Shown: piece after piece, positions 1 to 6,507 of the stretch
Numbering within the stretch: position 1 is the stretch's first letter
How the letters are laid out: every line of letters starts with the position of its first letter
Origin: Cyanobacteria bacterium UBA1221
GTDB lineage: Bacteria; Cyanobacteriota; Vampirovibrionia; Gastranaerophilales; Gastranaerophilaceae
Direction: 5' to 3'
Length of the DNA stretch: 6,919 bases
Assembly (NCBI GenBank): GCA_002309425.1
Contig: DBXD01000057.1
Location: forward strand, 1-6,919
The notes under the pieces: model-generated
Told to the model about the DNA's origin: nothing
The model's input: the letters and a program-made list of their open reading frames with translations, nothing else
Database searches by the model: none
Position numbers and translations under genes: made by a program

Positions 1-200
1 CCGTATGCGGTCGAAGTTTCAGATATTGCAGTATTATTTGAGAAGTTACCCTCTATATCACCAATGACGGCAGTTGCACCATTATTATAAATCGCACCGC
101 CATATGCGTTTGAGGTTTCAGACGTTGCGGAGTTGTTCGTAAAGTTAGCAACTGTATCGCCGATTGTGCCGTTGGTGTGGTAAATCGCACCCCCGTTTGC
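1..200 (-). repeat. Pmp-type GGAI/FxxN repeat cluster 2, continuing past the left edge
   Basis: Two complete units begin at residues 836 and 867 (GGAIY) with FTNN and FSNN. A third begins at the window edge, where the last bases encode TAYG plus the first two bases of a GGN codon. The two full units share an SETS.AYG ending and a 93-96 bp period. They are more alike at DNA level than the units of cluster 1, which suggests more recent duplication. Confidence 0.75.
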
Positions 201-2699
201 CGCAGAGTTGCCATCAAAATCTACGTTCGTGAGGTTAACCTCGGCATTGGCATTTGTCACACGGATTGCACTGTTCGTTGCATTTTTGAGTTTAGTGTTC
301 TCAATATTCAAGGTTGTTGCATTTGCGAGGTTAAAGCCGTTTGTATTATTAAAGTCAATCGTGGATTTTGCACCATTATCGGCAGAAACACCATTGATGT
401 TCAGCGTACCCGCAGTAGTTGTTCCGACAGGGAGTGTTACTGTATAAACATCACCCGACGTTACAAAATTAAAGTTCCTTTCATCCGTTGTTTCTTTTTG
501 GTTAAGGTAGGTCAAAATCTGGTCAAAAATCTCTTCCGGATTAATTGTTATAGAATCGTTCGTTGTATTTGTTGTTGCAAGCATTAAACCCTCTGTGCTT
601 GCATAGATATCTCCATATTGAACGGTACTGTCAACCATTGACGGAGTAAAAATAAACCCTTCATGAAATTCGGTTTCTTCTCCGTTTTCTATAATTTTTA
701 TGTTATCCCCAAAAGCCAATTGCGCATCACCACTTGCAATATCAAGGATTTGATATGTATCTCCGGTCGTTTTTGTACCTGTAAAGTTCAAACCTGATAT
801 GTAAACGATACCCGTTGCTTCCCCTGTTGTCACTAATTTATCCGCAGTTTGCGTATCATAATTAACATCTACCGCAATTTGACCGTCTGTACTGGTTAAA
901 CTCGTGAGATTATATGTATTCGTTTCTCCGTCTGAAACATCTAACGTAACATTTTCGATAGTAAGGTTCGGACTGCCATACAAGTCATTATTATAGTCAA
1001 CTACACCGGTATTATCGCCTGTCAAAGTCAAATTATACCCTGTTACACCGTTTATATAATCGTAAATAGTCCATACGCCGCCATTTGTAGCTTCTATACT
1101 GAGATTTGCCGTTGTGTTTTCAACATATATTGCCTCATATTGTTTATTATCTTCCGTGCCAATCCAGTTTCCGCTAATAATATTATTGGTATTATCCGCA
1201 AGAAGCGTTATGTCTGCCTTTGTACTAATAGCACCGCCATGAGTTACCGCATGATTTGATATAAAGTTTCCCGATACATCTCCAATAGTTCCTGCCCTGT
1301 TATATATGGCACCACCACTATACGTAGCTGTATTATTTATAAAATCAGCATTAACGTTACCCATAGAACCACTATAATTGTATATTGCTCCGGCATCACC
1401 TCGGGAATAATTTTCTATAAAATCTCCGGTAATATTACCCATTGTACCTTCATTAAATATAGCACCGCCTCTCGAACCTTCCCCACTAGCTCTATTCCCG
1501 ATAAATACACCTGTTATATCTCCAATGGTGCCAGCATTATTGTCTGTAGCTATTGCACCGCCATATCCATAGGTAGCATCAATATGGTTTCCTATAAAGT
1601 TACCGGTAATATTTCCGGCAGTACCGTACTCAATATATATTGCACCGCCATAACCATTCGTTGACTTTCTTGCAGAACCATTATTGATAAAATTACCTGT
1701 TATGTCTCCTATTATTTTTGTCGAATGGATTGCACCGCCCATTTGATAATTACCGCCATAGACAGAATTACCGATAAAATCGCCTAAAACATCTCCCATA
1801 GAACAATTTGCTGTTCGGTTTGCTATTGCCCCGCCGTATGCATATGTGTTATTTGCCCGATTATTTGCAAAATCTCCTGTTACATTACCAATTCTTCCGT
1901 TCTTTGGGTTATTTATAGCTGCACCATTTGAATTATTTACGACACTTCCAAAGATATGTGTAGTAACAGGGTTGCCATTTTGGTTAGTTGTAATCCTTCC
2001 CCCGGAGGTTACACCGTCTTTTATCGCAAATTGATAATACTTATCCCCGATTTTATAGACGTTTGTACCGCTTGTTGCCGTTGTTTCCGTAAGGGTATAG
2101 GCACTACTTATGGAGGATTCACCTGCCTCGTACGCTCTGTCCAGTGTCGGGTTGGTAAACTGTTCATAAAAACTGTCTTTATATGTTAACTGGTAATACT
2201 TGTCTCCGATTTTGAATACATTATTACCGCTCGTTGCGGTGGTTTCTGTAAACTGGTATGCCGATTGTACAGTTGAATCTCCGCTCTCGTAAAGGTTGTC
2301 GAGTATCGGCGTATATTCTGCCGCCGCACCGGTTGCCAAGCCTCTCTCCGTATGCTGTAGAGTAGTATCGTTTGATACTTTATCAGATAGAGATTTGAAG
2401 AATTTATTTGATTTCTTGCCTGAGGATAGAGATTTTTTGACCTGATTGACGGTTTGGGTATCAATTTGGATTGACTCCTCACCCGTTTCCGTCAGGGTAC
2501 CCTCTCTCAAATTTGTAAGCTCGCTGCCCTCGCTAACAAATTTTTCTCTCTCCGCAGGAGAGATGTTTGTATTTAAATCAACCGCTTGGGACTGTTCACA
2601 GCCTGCGCCGATTATCGCCAAACTCAGCAATAATGCTACTGATAGGTTTTTTGGGGCAATTCCGCGATTACTATCACTGCGTTTCATAATCTTTTTCAT
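1..2699 (-). CDS. Large Pmp-like beta-helix surface protein (adhesin/autotransporter-like), 3' end outside window
   Basis: I read this frame triplet by triplet from the ATG at 2699 to the left edge and found no stop, so at least 899 residues are visible and the C-terminus is missing. The start is supported by an AGAGG Shine-Dalgarno sequence 7 nt upstream. Residues 1-18 are basic and 19-30 hydrophobic, followed by GAGC with Cys34 (possible lipobox) and SQA-VD at 37-41 (alternative signal peptidase I site). Residues 131-228 hold a 53-residue tandem duplication. About 259-512 and 836-899 hold repeats with GGAI (nine exact, plus GAAI and AGAI) and FxxN (ten), the signature of chlamydial Pmp repeats, predicted to fold as a right-handed beta-helix. 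Between the clusters is Thr/Asn/Gly-rich sequence with little charge. I infer an exported adhesin or autotransporter passenger. Whether a C-terminal beta-barrel follows cannot be seen. Surface protein is well supported; exact role is unknown. Confidence 0.85.
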   Translation of the reverse strand, partial: MKKIMKRSDSNRGIAPKNLSVALLLSLAIIGAGCEQSQAVDLNTNISPAEREKFVSEGSELTNLREGTLTETGEESIQIDTQTVNQVKKSLSSGKKSNKFFKSLSDKVSNDTTLQHTERGLATGAAAEYTPILDNLYESGDSTVQSAYQFTETTATSGNNVFKIGDKYYQLTYKDSFYEQFTNPTLDRAYEAGESSISSAYTLTETTATSGTNVYKIGDKYYQFAIKDGVTSGGRITTNQNGNPVTTHIFGSVVNNSNGAAINNPKNGRIGNVTGDFANNRANNTYAYGGAIANRTANCSMGDVLGDFIGNSVYGGNYQMGGAIHSTKIIGDITGNFINNGSARKSTNGYGGAIYIEYGTAGNITGNFIGNHIDATYGYGGAIATDNNAGTIGDITGVFIGNRASGEGSRGGAIFNEGTMGNITGDFIENYSRGDAGAIYNYSGSMGNVNADFINNTATYSGGAIYNRAGTIGDVSGNFISNHAVTHGGAISTKADITLLADNTNNIISGNWIGTEDNKQYEAIYVENTTANLSIEATNGGVWTIYDYINGVTGYNLTLTGDNTGVVDYNNDLYGSPNLTIENVTLDVSDGETNTYNLTSLTSTDGQIAVDVNYDTQTADKLVTTGEATGIVYISGLNFTGTKTTGDTYQILDIASGDAQLAFGDNIKIIENGEETEFHEGFIFTPSMVDSTVQYGDIYASTEGLMLATTNTTNDSITINPEEIFDQILTYLNQKETTDERNFNFVTSGDVYTVTLPVGTTTAGTLNINGVSADNGAKSTIDFNNTNGFNLANATTLNIENTKLKNATNSAIRVTNANAEVNLTNVDFDGNSAANGGAIYHTNGTIGDTVANFTNNSATSETSNAYGGAIYNNGATAVIGDIEGNFSNNTAISETSTAY
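1166..1931 (-). repeat. Pmp-type GGAI/FxxN repeat cluster 1
   Basis: About nine degenerate units of roughly 25-33 residues cover residues 259-512. Each has (G/A)(G/A)AI, then a short turn, then (I/M/A)G(D/N)(I/V)xG(D/N)F(I/A)xN. FxxN variants seen are FANN, FIGN, FINN, FIEN and FISN. The last unit (GGAIST) is followed by an ISGNW variant. Paired GGA(I/L/V) and FxxN tetrapeptides are the defining repeats of chlamydial polymorphic membrane proteins. The assignment is by motif only. Confidence 0.8.
2016..2309 (-). repeat. 53-residue (159-bp) tandem duplication inside the surface protein
   Basis: Unit 1 begins at 2309 (residue 131, PILDN) and unit 2 at 2150 (residue 184, PTLDR), exactly 159 bp apart. 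Both contain the core TETTATSG.N followed by V.KIGDKYYQ. By hand count 30 of the first 46 residues are identical. Synonymous sites differ, for example in the TETTATSG codons, so the duplication is not recent. The second unit loses similarity after about 46 residues, where the beta-helix region begins. The function is unknown; it lies between the signal/linker region and the repeat domain. Confidence 0.85.
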
Positions 2700-2735
2700 A
2701 AATCATCCTCTTGCAAGATAAATCCAACCATTTCC

Positions 2736-2763
2736 ATTATAACATTTTTTAGGCAAACTTCAA
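2736..2763 (-). promoter_or_regulatory. Extended -10 promoter for the surface-protein gene
   Basis: On the minus strand a perfect TATAAT (2741-2736) is preceded directly by TGT, giving an extended -10 (TGnTATAAT). A partial -35 TTGAAG (2763-2758) lies 16 nt upstream. Transcription would begin near 2729, leaving a leader of about 30 nt before the ATG at 2699. The promoter begins only a few bases after the U-tract of the preceding gene's terminator. Confidence 0.75.
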
Positions 2764-2771
2764 CCTGTTGC

Positions 2772-2802
2772 AAAATAAAAAGGCGATTAATTCTAATCGC
2801 CT
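2772..2802 (-). terminator. Rho-independent terminator of the GGDEF gene
   Basis: A perfect 9-bp stem AGGCGATTA/TAATCGCCT with a 4-nt loop spans 2781-2802. On the minus strand it is followed by a T-rich tract (2780-2772). It sits about 50 nt after the stop codon at 2855 of the upstream minus-strand gene and before the surface-protein promoter, so it should insulate the two genes. Confidence 0.85.
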
Positions 2803-2854
2803 AATAACCAGATTTTACACTATATAAGTGTTCAGAAAGGAAGTCTTTTTTCTC

Positions 2855-3727
2855 CTACTCTCCCAAATTCAGCTGAGAGAATTGGACAATTTTGTTTTTG
2901 CCGCGCTTTTTTGCATTATACAAAGCGTGTTCTGCATATCTGATAATCGTATTAACATCTTCTTCTACATTTTCAAGGCAAGGATATGTTGAAATTCCGC
3001 CTGAAATTGTAATCGGATGTCTTTCTTCTTCGCCCGCAGGAATAAATTCCATACGCTCAATATCACGTCTGAATCTTTCTGCAAACAAGAAAGCATTCTC
3101 TTCAGACGTATTTGGCAGGATTAATAAAAATTCCTCATCCCCGTAACGGGTAAGAATATCCTCTTTACGAATAATCTGTTTTAACTTGTCAGCGATTGAA
3201 CGCAACAAAACATCGCCCCAATCGTATCCGTAAATGTCATTAACAACTTTGAAAAAGTCTAAATCAAACAACAGACAAGACAATTTTGTACCGTATCGTC
3301 TTGAACGGGAGATTTCCTGTTCAAGCCTTTCATGTAAATATTTACGGTTATGCAATCCTGTTAATTCATCCGTTGTAGAAACCTGTAAAATCTTGTCACG
3401 TAATTCTTTAACCTTCAACAAAGATTTCGCTCTGATTAATAATTCTTCATTATCAACAGGAACCTTAATCATATCATATGTAACCGCTCTGACCGTAGAA
3501 CCTTTAAATGTTTCTCCGATAAACAAAACCGCAGTTTTAAATTTTGTAACCATTAAAACATCTTTAATATCGGGAACATCCTCAATTACCAACAATCCCG
3601 CATTCAACGTTTCATAATCTCTCAACTTTGAAGCATCTTCCAGTCTGACATTTACGTCCTCAATTTGTGCCAAAACGTCAGCCAAAGCAGACTCGTTTTT
3701 AGTTGTATAGACCACAATATTTTTCAT
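2855..3727 (-). CDS. Degenerate receiver-GGDEF protein (putative diguanylate cyclase)
   Basis: A 290-residue soluble protein. Residues 1-110 look like a response-regulator fold. The strands IVVYT and AGLLVIED and the late segment ending IKVPVDNEELLIRAKSLL match a receiver domain with its K-x-P region. The N-terminal acidic pair is missing and Glu49/Asp50 occupies the phospho-acceptor region, so phosphorylation is doubtful. Residues 118-285 are a GGDEF domain with DELTGLHNR (120-128), FDLDFFKVVND (154-164), GYDWGD (167-172, usually GHxxGD), I-site RKED (187-190) and signature GDEEF (196-200) in place of GGDEF/GGEEF. Active family members make cyclic di-GMP from two GTP, and an I-site allows product inhibition. 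The altered second glycine leaves catalysis uncertain, so it could also be a c-di-GMP or GTP sensor. A purine-rich stretch (GGGAGAGAGAAG) precedes the ATG. The gene stands alone with its own terminator. Confidence 0.9.
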   Translation of the reverse strand: MKNIVVYTTKNESALADVLAQIEDVNVRLEDASKLRDYETLNAGLLVIEDVPDIKDVLMVTKFKTAVLFIGETFKGSTVRAVTYDMIKVPVDNEELLIRAKSLLKVKELRDKILQVSTTDELTGLHNRKYLHERLEQEISRSRRYGTKLSCLLFDLDFFKVVNDIYGYDWGDVLLRSIADKLKQIIRKEDILTRYGDEEFLLILPNTSEENAFLFAERFRRDIERMEFIPAGEEERHPITISGGISTYPCLENVEEDVNTIIRYAEHALYNAKKRGKNKIVQFSQLNLGE

Positions 3728-3787
3728 ATTAAATCTTCTCTCTCCCTTACATTAATACAATATCATACCGCCCCCATGCCTGGCAAG

Positions 3788-3881
3788 TTGTAACAATATG
3801 TTAAATATATTAAAAATCTTTTTAGCATAAAACTCATATTTTATTTTTTGATTGTAACAATATTTTAACAATTATTGTTAA
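3788..3881. promoter_or_regulatory. AT-rich intergenic region with repeated TAACAAT motifs
   Basis: The 229-bp gap between two divergent genes holds a 17-bp direct repeat, TTGTAACAATATGTTAA (3788-3804) and TTGTAACAATATTTTAA (3852-3868), matching at 16 of 17 positions and 64 bp apart. It overlaps a perfect inverted repeat TTAACAAT-T-ATTGTTAA (3865-3881). TAACAAT thus occurs three times directly and once inverted. This layout suits binding sites of a regulator acting on one or both divergent genes, but high AT content raises the chance of coincidence. I could not place a convincing -35/-10 pair for either gene. Confidence 0.4.
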
Positions 3882-3956
3882 AAATTAAAGTTTTATAAAA
3901 AAATTTCGTATTTATGAATACTAGAGTTACGACAAAGAAAGGACAACGGCAAAAAT

Positions 3957-5168
3957 ATGGGTATGGCTGCGTCACAAGCAAGACTGCTTAGTATTACCGC
4001 CAGAATGACAGACAACGAACACTCAGGACAGGCAGTATCATACGCTAAAATTCGTCTTGCAGATCAAACAGAAGAAGTTAATAAAGAATACCTGAATGCC
4101 TTAAAAGCAACTAAACTTACGGTTTTAACAGGTTTTAACGGAGCGGATGAAGTTTATACCGATATTTCTTATGCCTTGATGACAGGTTGTAATACAGTTG
4201 CAAATAATTTACACTATATGGTAACAGATAAAAAGGGTGCAGCACTTGTCACAAAGACACTTGCCGATGCATTTGAAAAAGGGAACGGGGATTTTAATAT
4301 TTTTCTTGCGGAATTGGGTTACACTCAATCACACATTCAAGTATCAGCATACAGTACGGATCCTATCGATATTCCGGCTCAGGAAAAGGCTTATCAGGAA
4401 GTTCACGAGGCTTGGGACAGATACTTGACATCAGTAGGTTTGCACATAAATGTCGATGAGGAACACGGTCTTGATTTTGGGTTCCATTATTTTGCTCAGA
4501 CAGATGCTAACGGTGACGTAATTTATGACGGCAACGGTGATCCTATACCTGATACAACACCGTTTAACGGTTATTGCACATACACTTACACTGACCCTAA
4601 TACGGGCATTGATACCACTTTCCCGCTCAATTATGACGGAACAACCCAGGAACAAAGAGAACTGTACGATTATGCAGTATCATTAACAGCCACATATTAC
4701 AGGACACCCGTACAACCGGATCCGATGATGGCACTTGAATCTACTGCTAATCCGGATAATATATCAATAGTAAATTATTATAAACAGATTTTCCAGAAAA
4801 TGGCATCCTCAGGATATTACACGGAAGATAATCCGGCAAATACCATTAATGATAATAAATGGTTTGAACAACAACTGAAAGACGGCAAATTGCTTCTTGA
4901 AATTTATTCGGCGGTTGAAAGAAAATTCGTTTCCACATCAATAGACTCGGATCAGGCAATTCAGGAAGTAACAGACGAAAGAGAACTTGCACTTATTGAT
5001 CAGGAATATAAAATGAAACTGGAAAAACTTGAGGCAAAAGACAACAAGTATGACCTTGAATTAAGAAAACTGGATACCGAGCATAAAGCTCTCCAGCAAG
5101 AATATCAGGTACTAAAAGGTGTTGTCGATAAGAATGTTCAGGATTCGTTCAAAACATTCTCAGCATAA
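3957..5168 (+). CDS. Uncharacterised 403-residue protein with C-terminal coiled coil
   Basis: I do not recognise a named family. The N-terminus MGMAASQARLLSITARM has no signal peptide and looks amphipathic-helical, running on through about residue 50. I recall similar N-termini in proteins of Gastranaerophilales, but that is memory only. Residues 60-160 are mixed and 165-250 are Asp/Thr/Tyr-rich with two Asn-Gly-Asp turns (DANGD at 183-187, DGNGD at 191-195). Residues 330-395 are highly charged and predicted to form a long helix or coiled coil, ending SFKTFSA. Helical ends around a variable centre recall flagellar hook/filament and secreted structural proteins, but that is analogy only. AAAGGA (3938-3943) is 13 nt from the first ATG and 19 nt from a second ATG at 3963. 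The first is kept because it is nearer, although the spacing is long. It is monocistronic, with its own terminator. Confidence 0.85.
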   Translation: MGMAASQARLLSITARMTDNEHSGQAVSYAKIRLADQTEEVNKEYLNALKATKLTVLTGFNGADEVYTDISYALMTGCNTVANNLHYMVTDKKGAALVTKTLADAFEKGNGDFNIFLAELGYTQSHIQVSAYSTDPIDIPAQEKAYQEVHEAWDRYLTSVGLHINVDEEHGLDFGFHYFAQTDANGDVIYDGNGDPIPDTTPFNGYCTYTYTDPNTGIDTTFPLNYDGTTQEQRELYDYAVSLTATYYRTPVQPDPMMALESTANPDNISIVNYYKQIFQKMASSGYYTEDNPANTINDNKWFEQQLKDGKLLLEIYSAVERKFVSTSIDSDQAIQEVTDERELALIDQEYKMKLEKLEAKDNKYDLELRKLDTEHKALQQEYQVLKGVVDKNVQDSFKTFSA

Positions 5169-5214
5169 AATTTCCTTTCCTTTTTTCCTTTAAAAAATTC
5201 GTAACTTTTCCCCT

Positions 5215-5237
5215 ACCGCTTATAAAAGCGGTTTTTC
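5215..5237 (+). terminator. Rho-independent terminator of the 403-residue protein gene
   Basis: The stem ACCGCTT (5215-5221) pairs perfectly with AAGCGGT (5226-5232) across an ATAA loop, followed by a T-run (5232-5236) on the plus strand. It lies about 50 nt after the stop codon ending at 5168. Confidence 0.85.
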
Positions 5238-5243
5238 TTATAT

Positions 5244-5274
5244 AAAAAAGAACTGCCCGAAAGCAGTTCTTTTT
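5244..5274 (-). terminator. Terminator of the nusG-rplK-rplA cluster, probably bidirectional
   Basis: AGAACTGC (5249-5256) and GCAGTTCT (5263-5270) form a perfect 8-bp stem with a 6-nt loop, extended by A/T pairs. A-runs on the left and T-runs on the right give a U-tract in either direction. On the minus strand it lies about 20 nt beyond the rplA stop. On the plus strand it is a second stop for read-through past the 5215 hairpin. The two convergent transcripts are therefore separated within about 60 bp. Confidence 0.85.
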
Positions 5275-5293
5275 CACTATTATTCAAAAGGAA

Positions 5294-6022
5294 TTAACCT
5301 GCAATAAGATCTTTTACTTCTGCAGCAAATACTTTCGGATCAAGTTTTAATCCCGGTCCCATTGTAGTTGCCAGGTAAACAGATTTTACGAAGGTACCTT
5401 TTGCAGATGACGGTTTTGCTCTTAAAATTGCATCAGCTAAGGTTGCATAATTCTTAATCAAATCTTCTTCGCTAAATTCAGCTTTTCCGATAGGACAGTG
5501 AATCATACCCTGTTTGTCTGCTCTAAATTCAACTTTACCTGCCTTTGCATCTTTAACAGCCTTTGCTACATCCATTGTAACCGTACCCGTTTTTGGGTTA
5601 GGCATCAAGCCTTTAGGTCCGAGAACACGTCCCAGTTTACCTAACATACCCATACAATCAGGTGTTGCTATTAATGTATCAAATTCAAACCAGCCGCCTT
5701 CAATCTTTTCAATAATTTCTTCAGCTCCCGCAAAATCAGCGCCTGCTTCTTTTGCTTCGGTTGCCTTTGCACCTTTTGCGATAACACAAACTCTGACTGT
5801 CTTACCAAGTCCTGCCGGTAATACAACAGTAGAACGAATTTGTTGGTCAGCCTGTCTTACATCAATACCTAATCTCATGTGGCATTCAACAGTTTCGTTG
5901 AATTTAGACAATTCTTTAGATATTTCTTTTAATTTTTTAATAGAATCAACAGCTGTTGCGGGCTGCGCAAAATCAGCCAGCATTTCCTGCATTTTCTTTT
6001 GTTTTTTTGTTAATTTTGCCAT
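5294..6022 (-). CDS. rplA: 50S ribosomal protein L1
   Basis: A 242-residue protein with full-length similarity to bacterial L1 (usual length about 230-240). L1 forms the mobile L1 stalk of the large subunit, binding 23S rRNA near the E site, and in many bacteria represses its own mRNA. The hallmark LGRVLGPKGLMPNPKTGTVT lies at residues 130-149. The N-terminal helix is rich in Lys (KLTKKQKKM) and the C-terminal half carries VEFRADKQGMIHCPIGK (164-180). I chose the ATG at 6022 because AAAGGA lies 9 nt upstream and the protein then begins MAKL. An in-frame ATG at 6046 would add MTTKGKIK and lies upstream of that Shine-Dalgarno sequence. The gene is 52 nt downstream of rplK, and the gap holds the repeated RNA element. 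It is followed by a terminator, not by rplJ. Confidence 0.97.
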   Translation of the reverse strand: MAKLTKKQKKMQEMLADFAQPATAVDSIKKLKEISKELSKFNETVECHMRLGIDVRQADQQIRSTVVLPAGLGKTVRVCVIAKGAKATEAKEAGADFAGAEEIIEKIEGGWFEFDTLIATPDCMGMLGKLGRVLGPKGLMPNPKTGTVTMDVAKAVKDAKAGKVEFRADKQGMIHCPIGKAEFSEEDLIKNYATLADAILRAKPSSAKGTFVKSVYLATTMGPGLKLDPKVFAAEVKDLIAG

Positions 6023-6031
6023 TTTAATTTT

Positions 6032-6070
6032 TCCTTTCGTGGTCATAACGTGCGTATTATTGCACTTCCA
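6032..6070 (-). promoter_or_regulatory. Repeated 39-nt RNA element, copy 2 (before rplA), includes its Shine-Dalgarno
   Basis: Read 5'->3' on the minus strand: TGGAAG, 14 nt, CGTTA, 2 nt, ACCAC, 1 nt, AAAGGA. It matches the copy before rplK in every fixed block and all spacings. UGG pairs with CCA, and inside an asymmetric internal loop GUGC pairs with GCAC. The element begins 4 nt after the rplK stop codon and ends at the Shine-Dalgarno sequence of rplA. It is probably a translational operator, most plausibly for L1, which is inference. Confidence 0.6.
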
Positions 6071-6074
6071 TCAA

Positions 6075-6500
6075 TTAGTCTTTTACCGTAACACCCATTG
6101 CTCTGCAAGAACCTGCTATCATCTTAACAGCAGCATCCATAGAAGTCGCATTTAAATCATTCATTTTGATTTTAGCAATTTCTTCTAACTGAGCTCTGGT
6201 AATTTCAGCAACTTTATCCTTGTTCGGAGCAGAAGAACCTTTGGAAAGATTCAATGCTTTTTTAATCAACACCGGAGCCGGCGGAGATTTAATAACGAAT
6301 GAAAAACTTCTGTCCTCATAAACATCAATAATTACAGGAATAATATATCCTGCCTGAGATTCTGTTTTGGCATTAAATTGCTTACAAAAATCCATGATGT
6401 TTACACCATGCTGACCCAATGCCGGACCAACCGGAGGTGAAGGATTTGCTTTACCTGCTTCAATCTGAAGCTTGATTTTTCCTACTACTTTTTTTGCCAT
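6075..6500 (-). CDS. rplK: 50S ribosomal protein L11
   Basis: A 141-residue protein, the usual length for L11. With L10 and 23S rRNA helices 43-44, L11 forms the base of the GTPase-associated stalk that stimulates translation factors. The N-terminal domain shows the proline-rich stretch PSPPVGPALGQHGVNIMDF (about 20-38), where thiopeptide antibiotics bind the L11-rRNA cleft. The C-terminal rRNA-binding domain (about 71-141) includes SPPAPVLIKKA and ends AGSCRAMGVTVKD. The ATG is preceded by AAGGAG with a 7-nt spacer, which fixes the start. It lies 83 nt after nusG and 52 nt before rplA, all on the same strand. Confidence 0.98.
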   Translation of the reverse strand: MAKKVVGKIKLQIEAGKANPSPPVGPALGQHGVNIMDFCKQFNAKTESQAGYIIPVIIDVYEDRSFSFVIKSPPAPVLIKKALNLSKGSSAPNKDKVAEITRAQLEEIAKIKMNDLNATSMDAAVKMIAGSCRAMGVTVKD

Positions 6501-6507
6501 TTTTTTC

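Noticed and set aside
177..587. Open frames on the plus strand (also 208-447, 1846-2034, 1956-2189, 2446-2721)
   Set aside because: They lie antisense to the long minus-strand surface-protein frame, have Cys/Val-rich compositions without motifs, and lack convincing ribosome-binding sites.
1..2000. CRISPR array suggested by periodic repeats
   Set aside because: Repeats are degenerate at DNA level, vary in period, and encode a conserved protein motif in one open frame.
2186..2482. 98-residue minus-strand frame
   Set aside because: It is an out-of-register frame within the surface-protein gene, whose own frame shows the signal peptide and repeats.
2817..2831. Small hairpin ACACT/AGTGT
   Set aside because: A 5-bp stem without a U-tract; the 2781-2802 hairpin explains termination.
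3728..3790. Promoter for the GGDEF gene (TTGCCA with TATGAT on the minus strand)
   Set aside because: The spacer is only 13 nt and other pairings match poorly.
3882..3930. Promoter for the 403-residue protein gene (TATAAA at 3894 or TATGAA at 3913)
   Set aside because: No -35 at suitable spacing; TTGTTA at 3875 is only 13 nt from TATAAA. AT-rich DNA gives such matches by chance.
6023..6046. ATG at 6046 as the rplA start
   Set aside because: It would add eight residues not typical of L1 and lies inside the RNA element, upstream of the Shine-Dalgarno sequence that fits the ATG at 6022.
5514..6155. 213-residue plus-strand frame
   Set aside because: It is antisense to rplA and the end of rplK, both certain genes.
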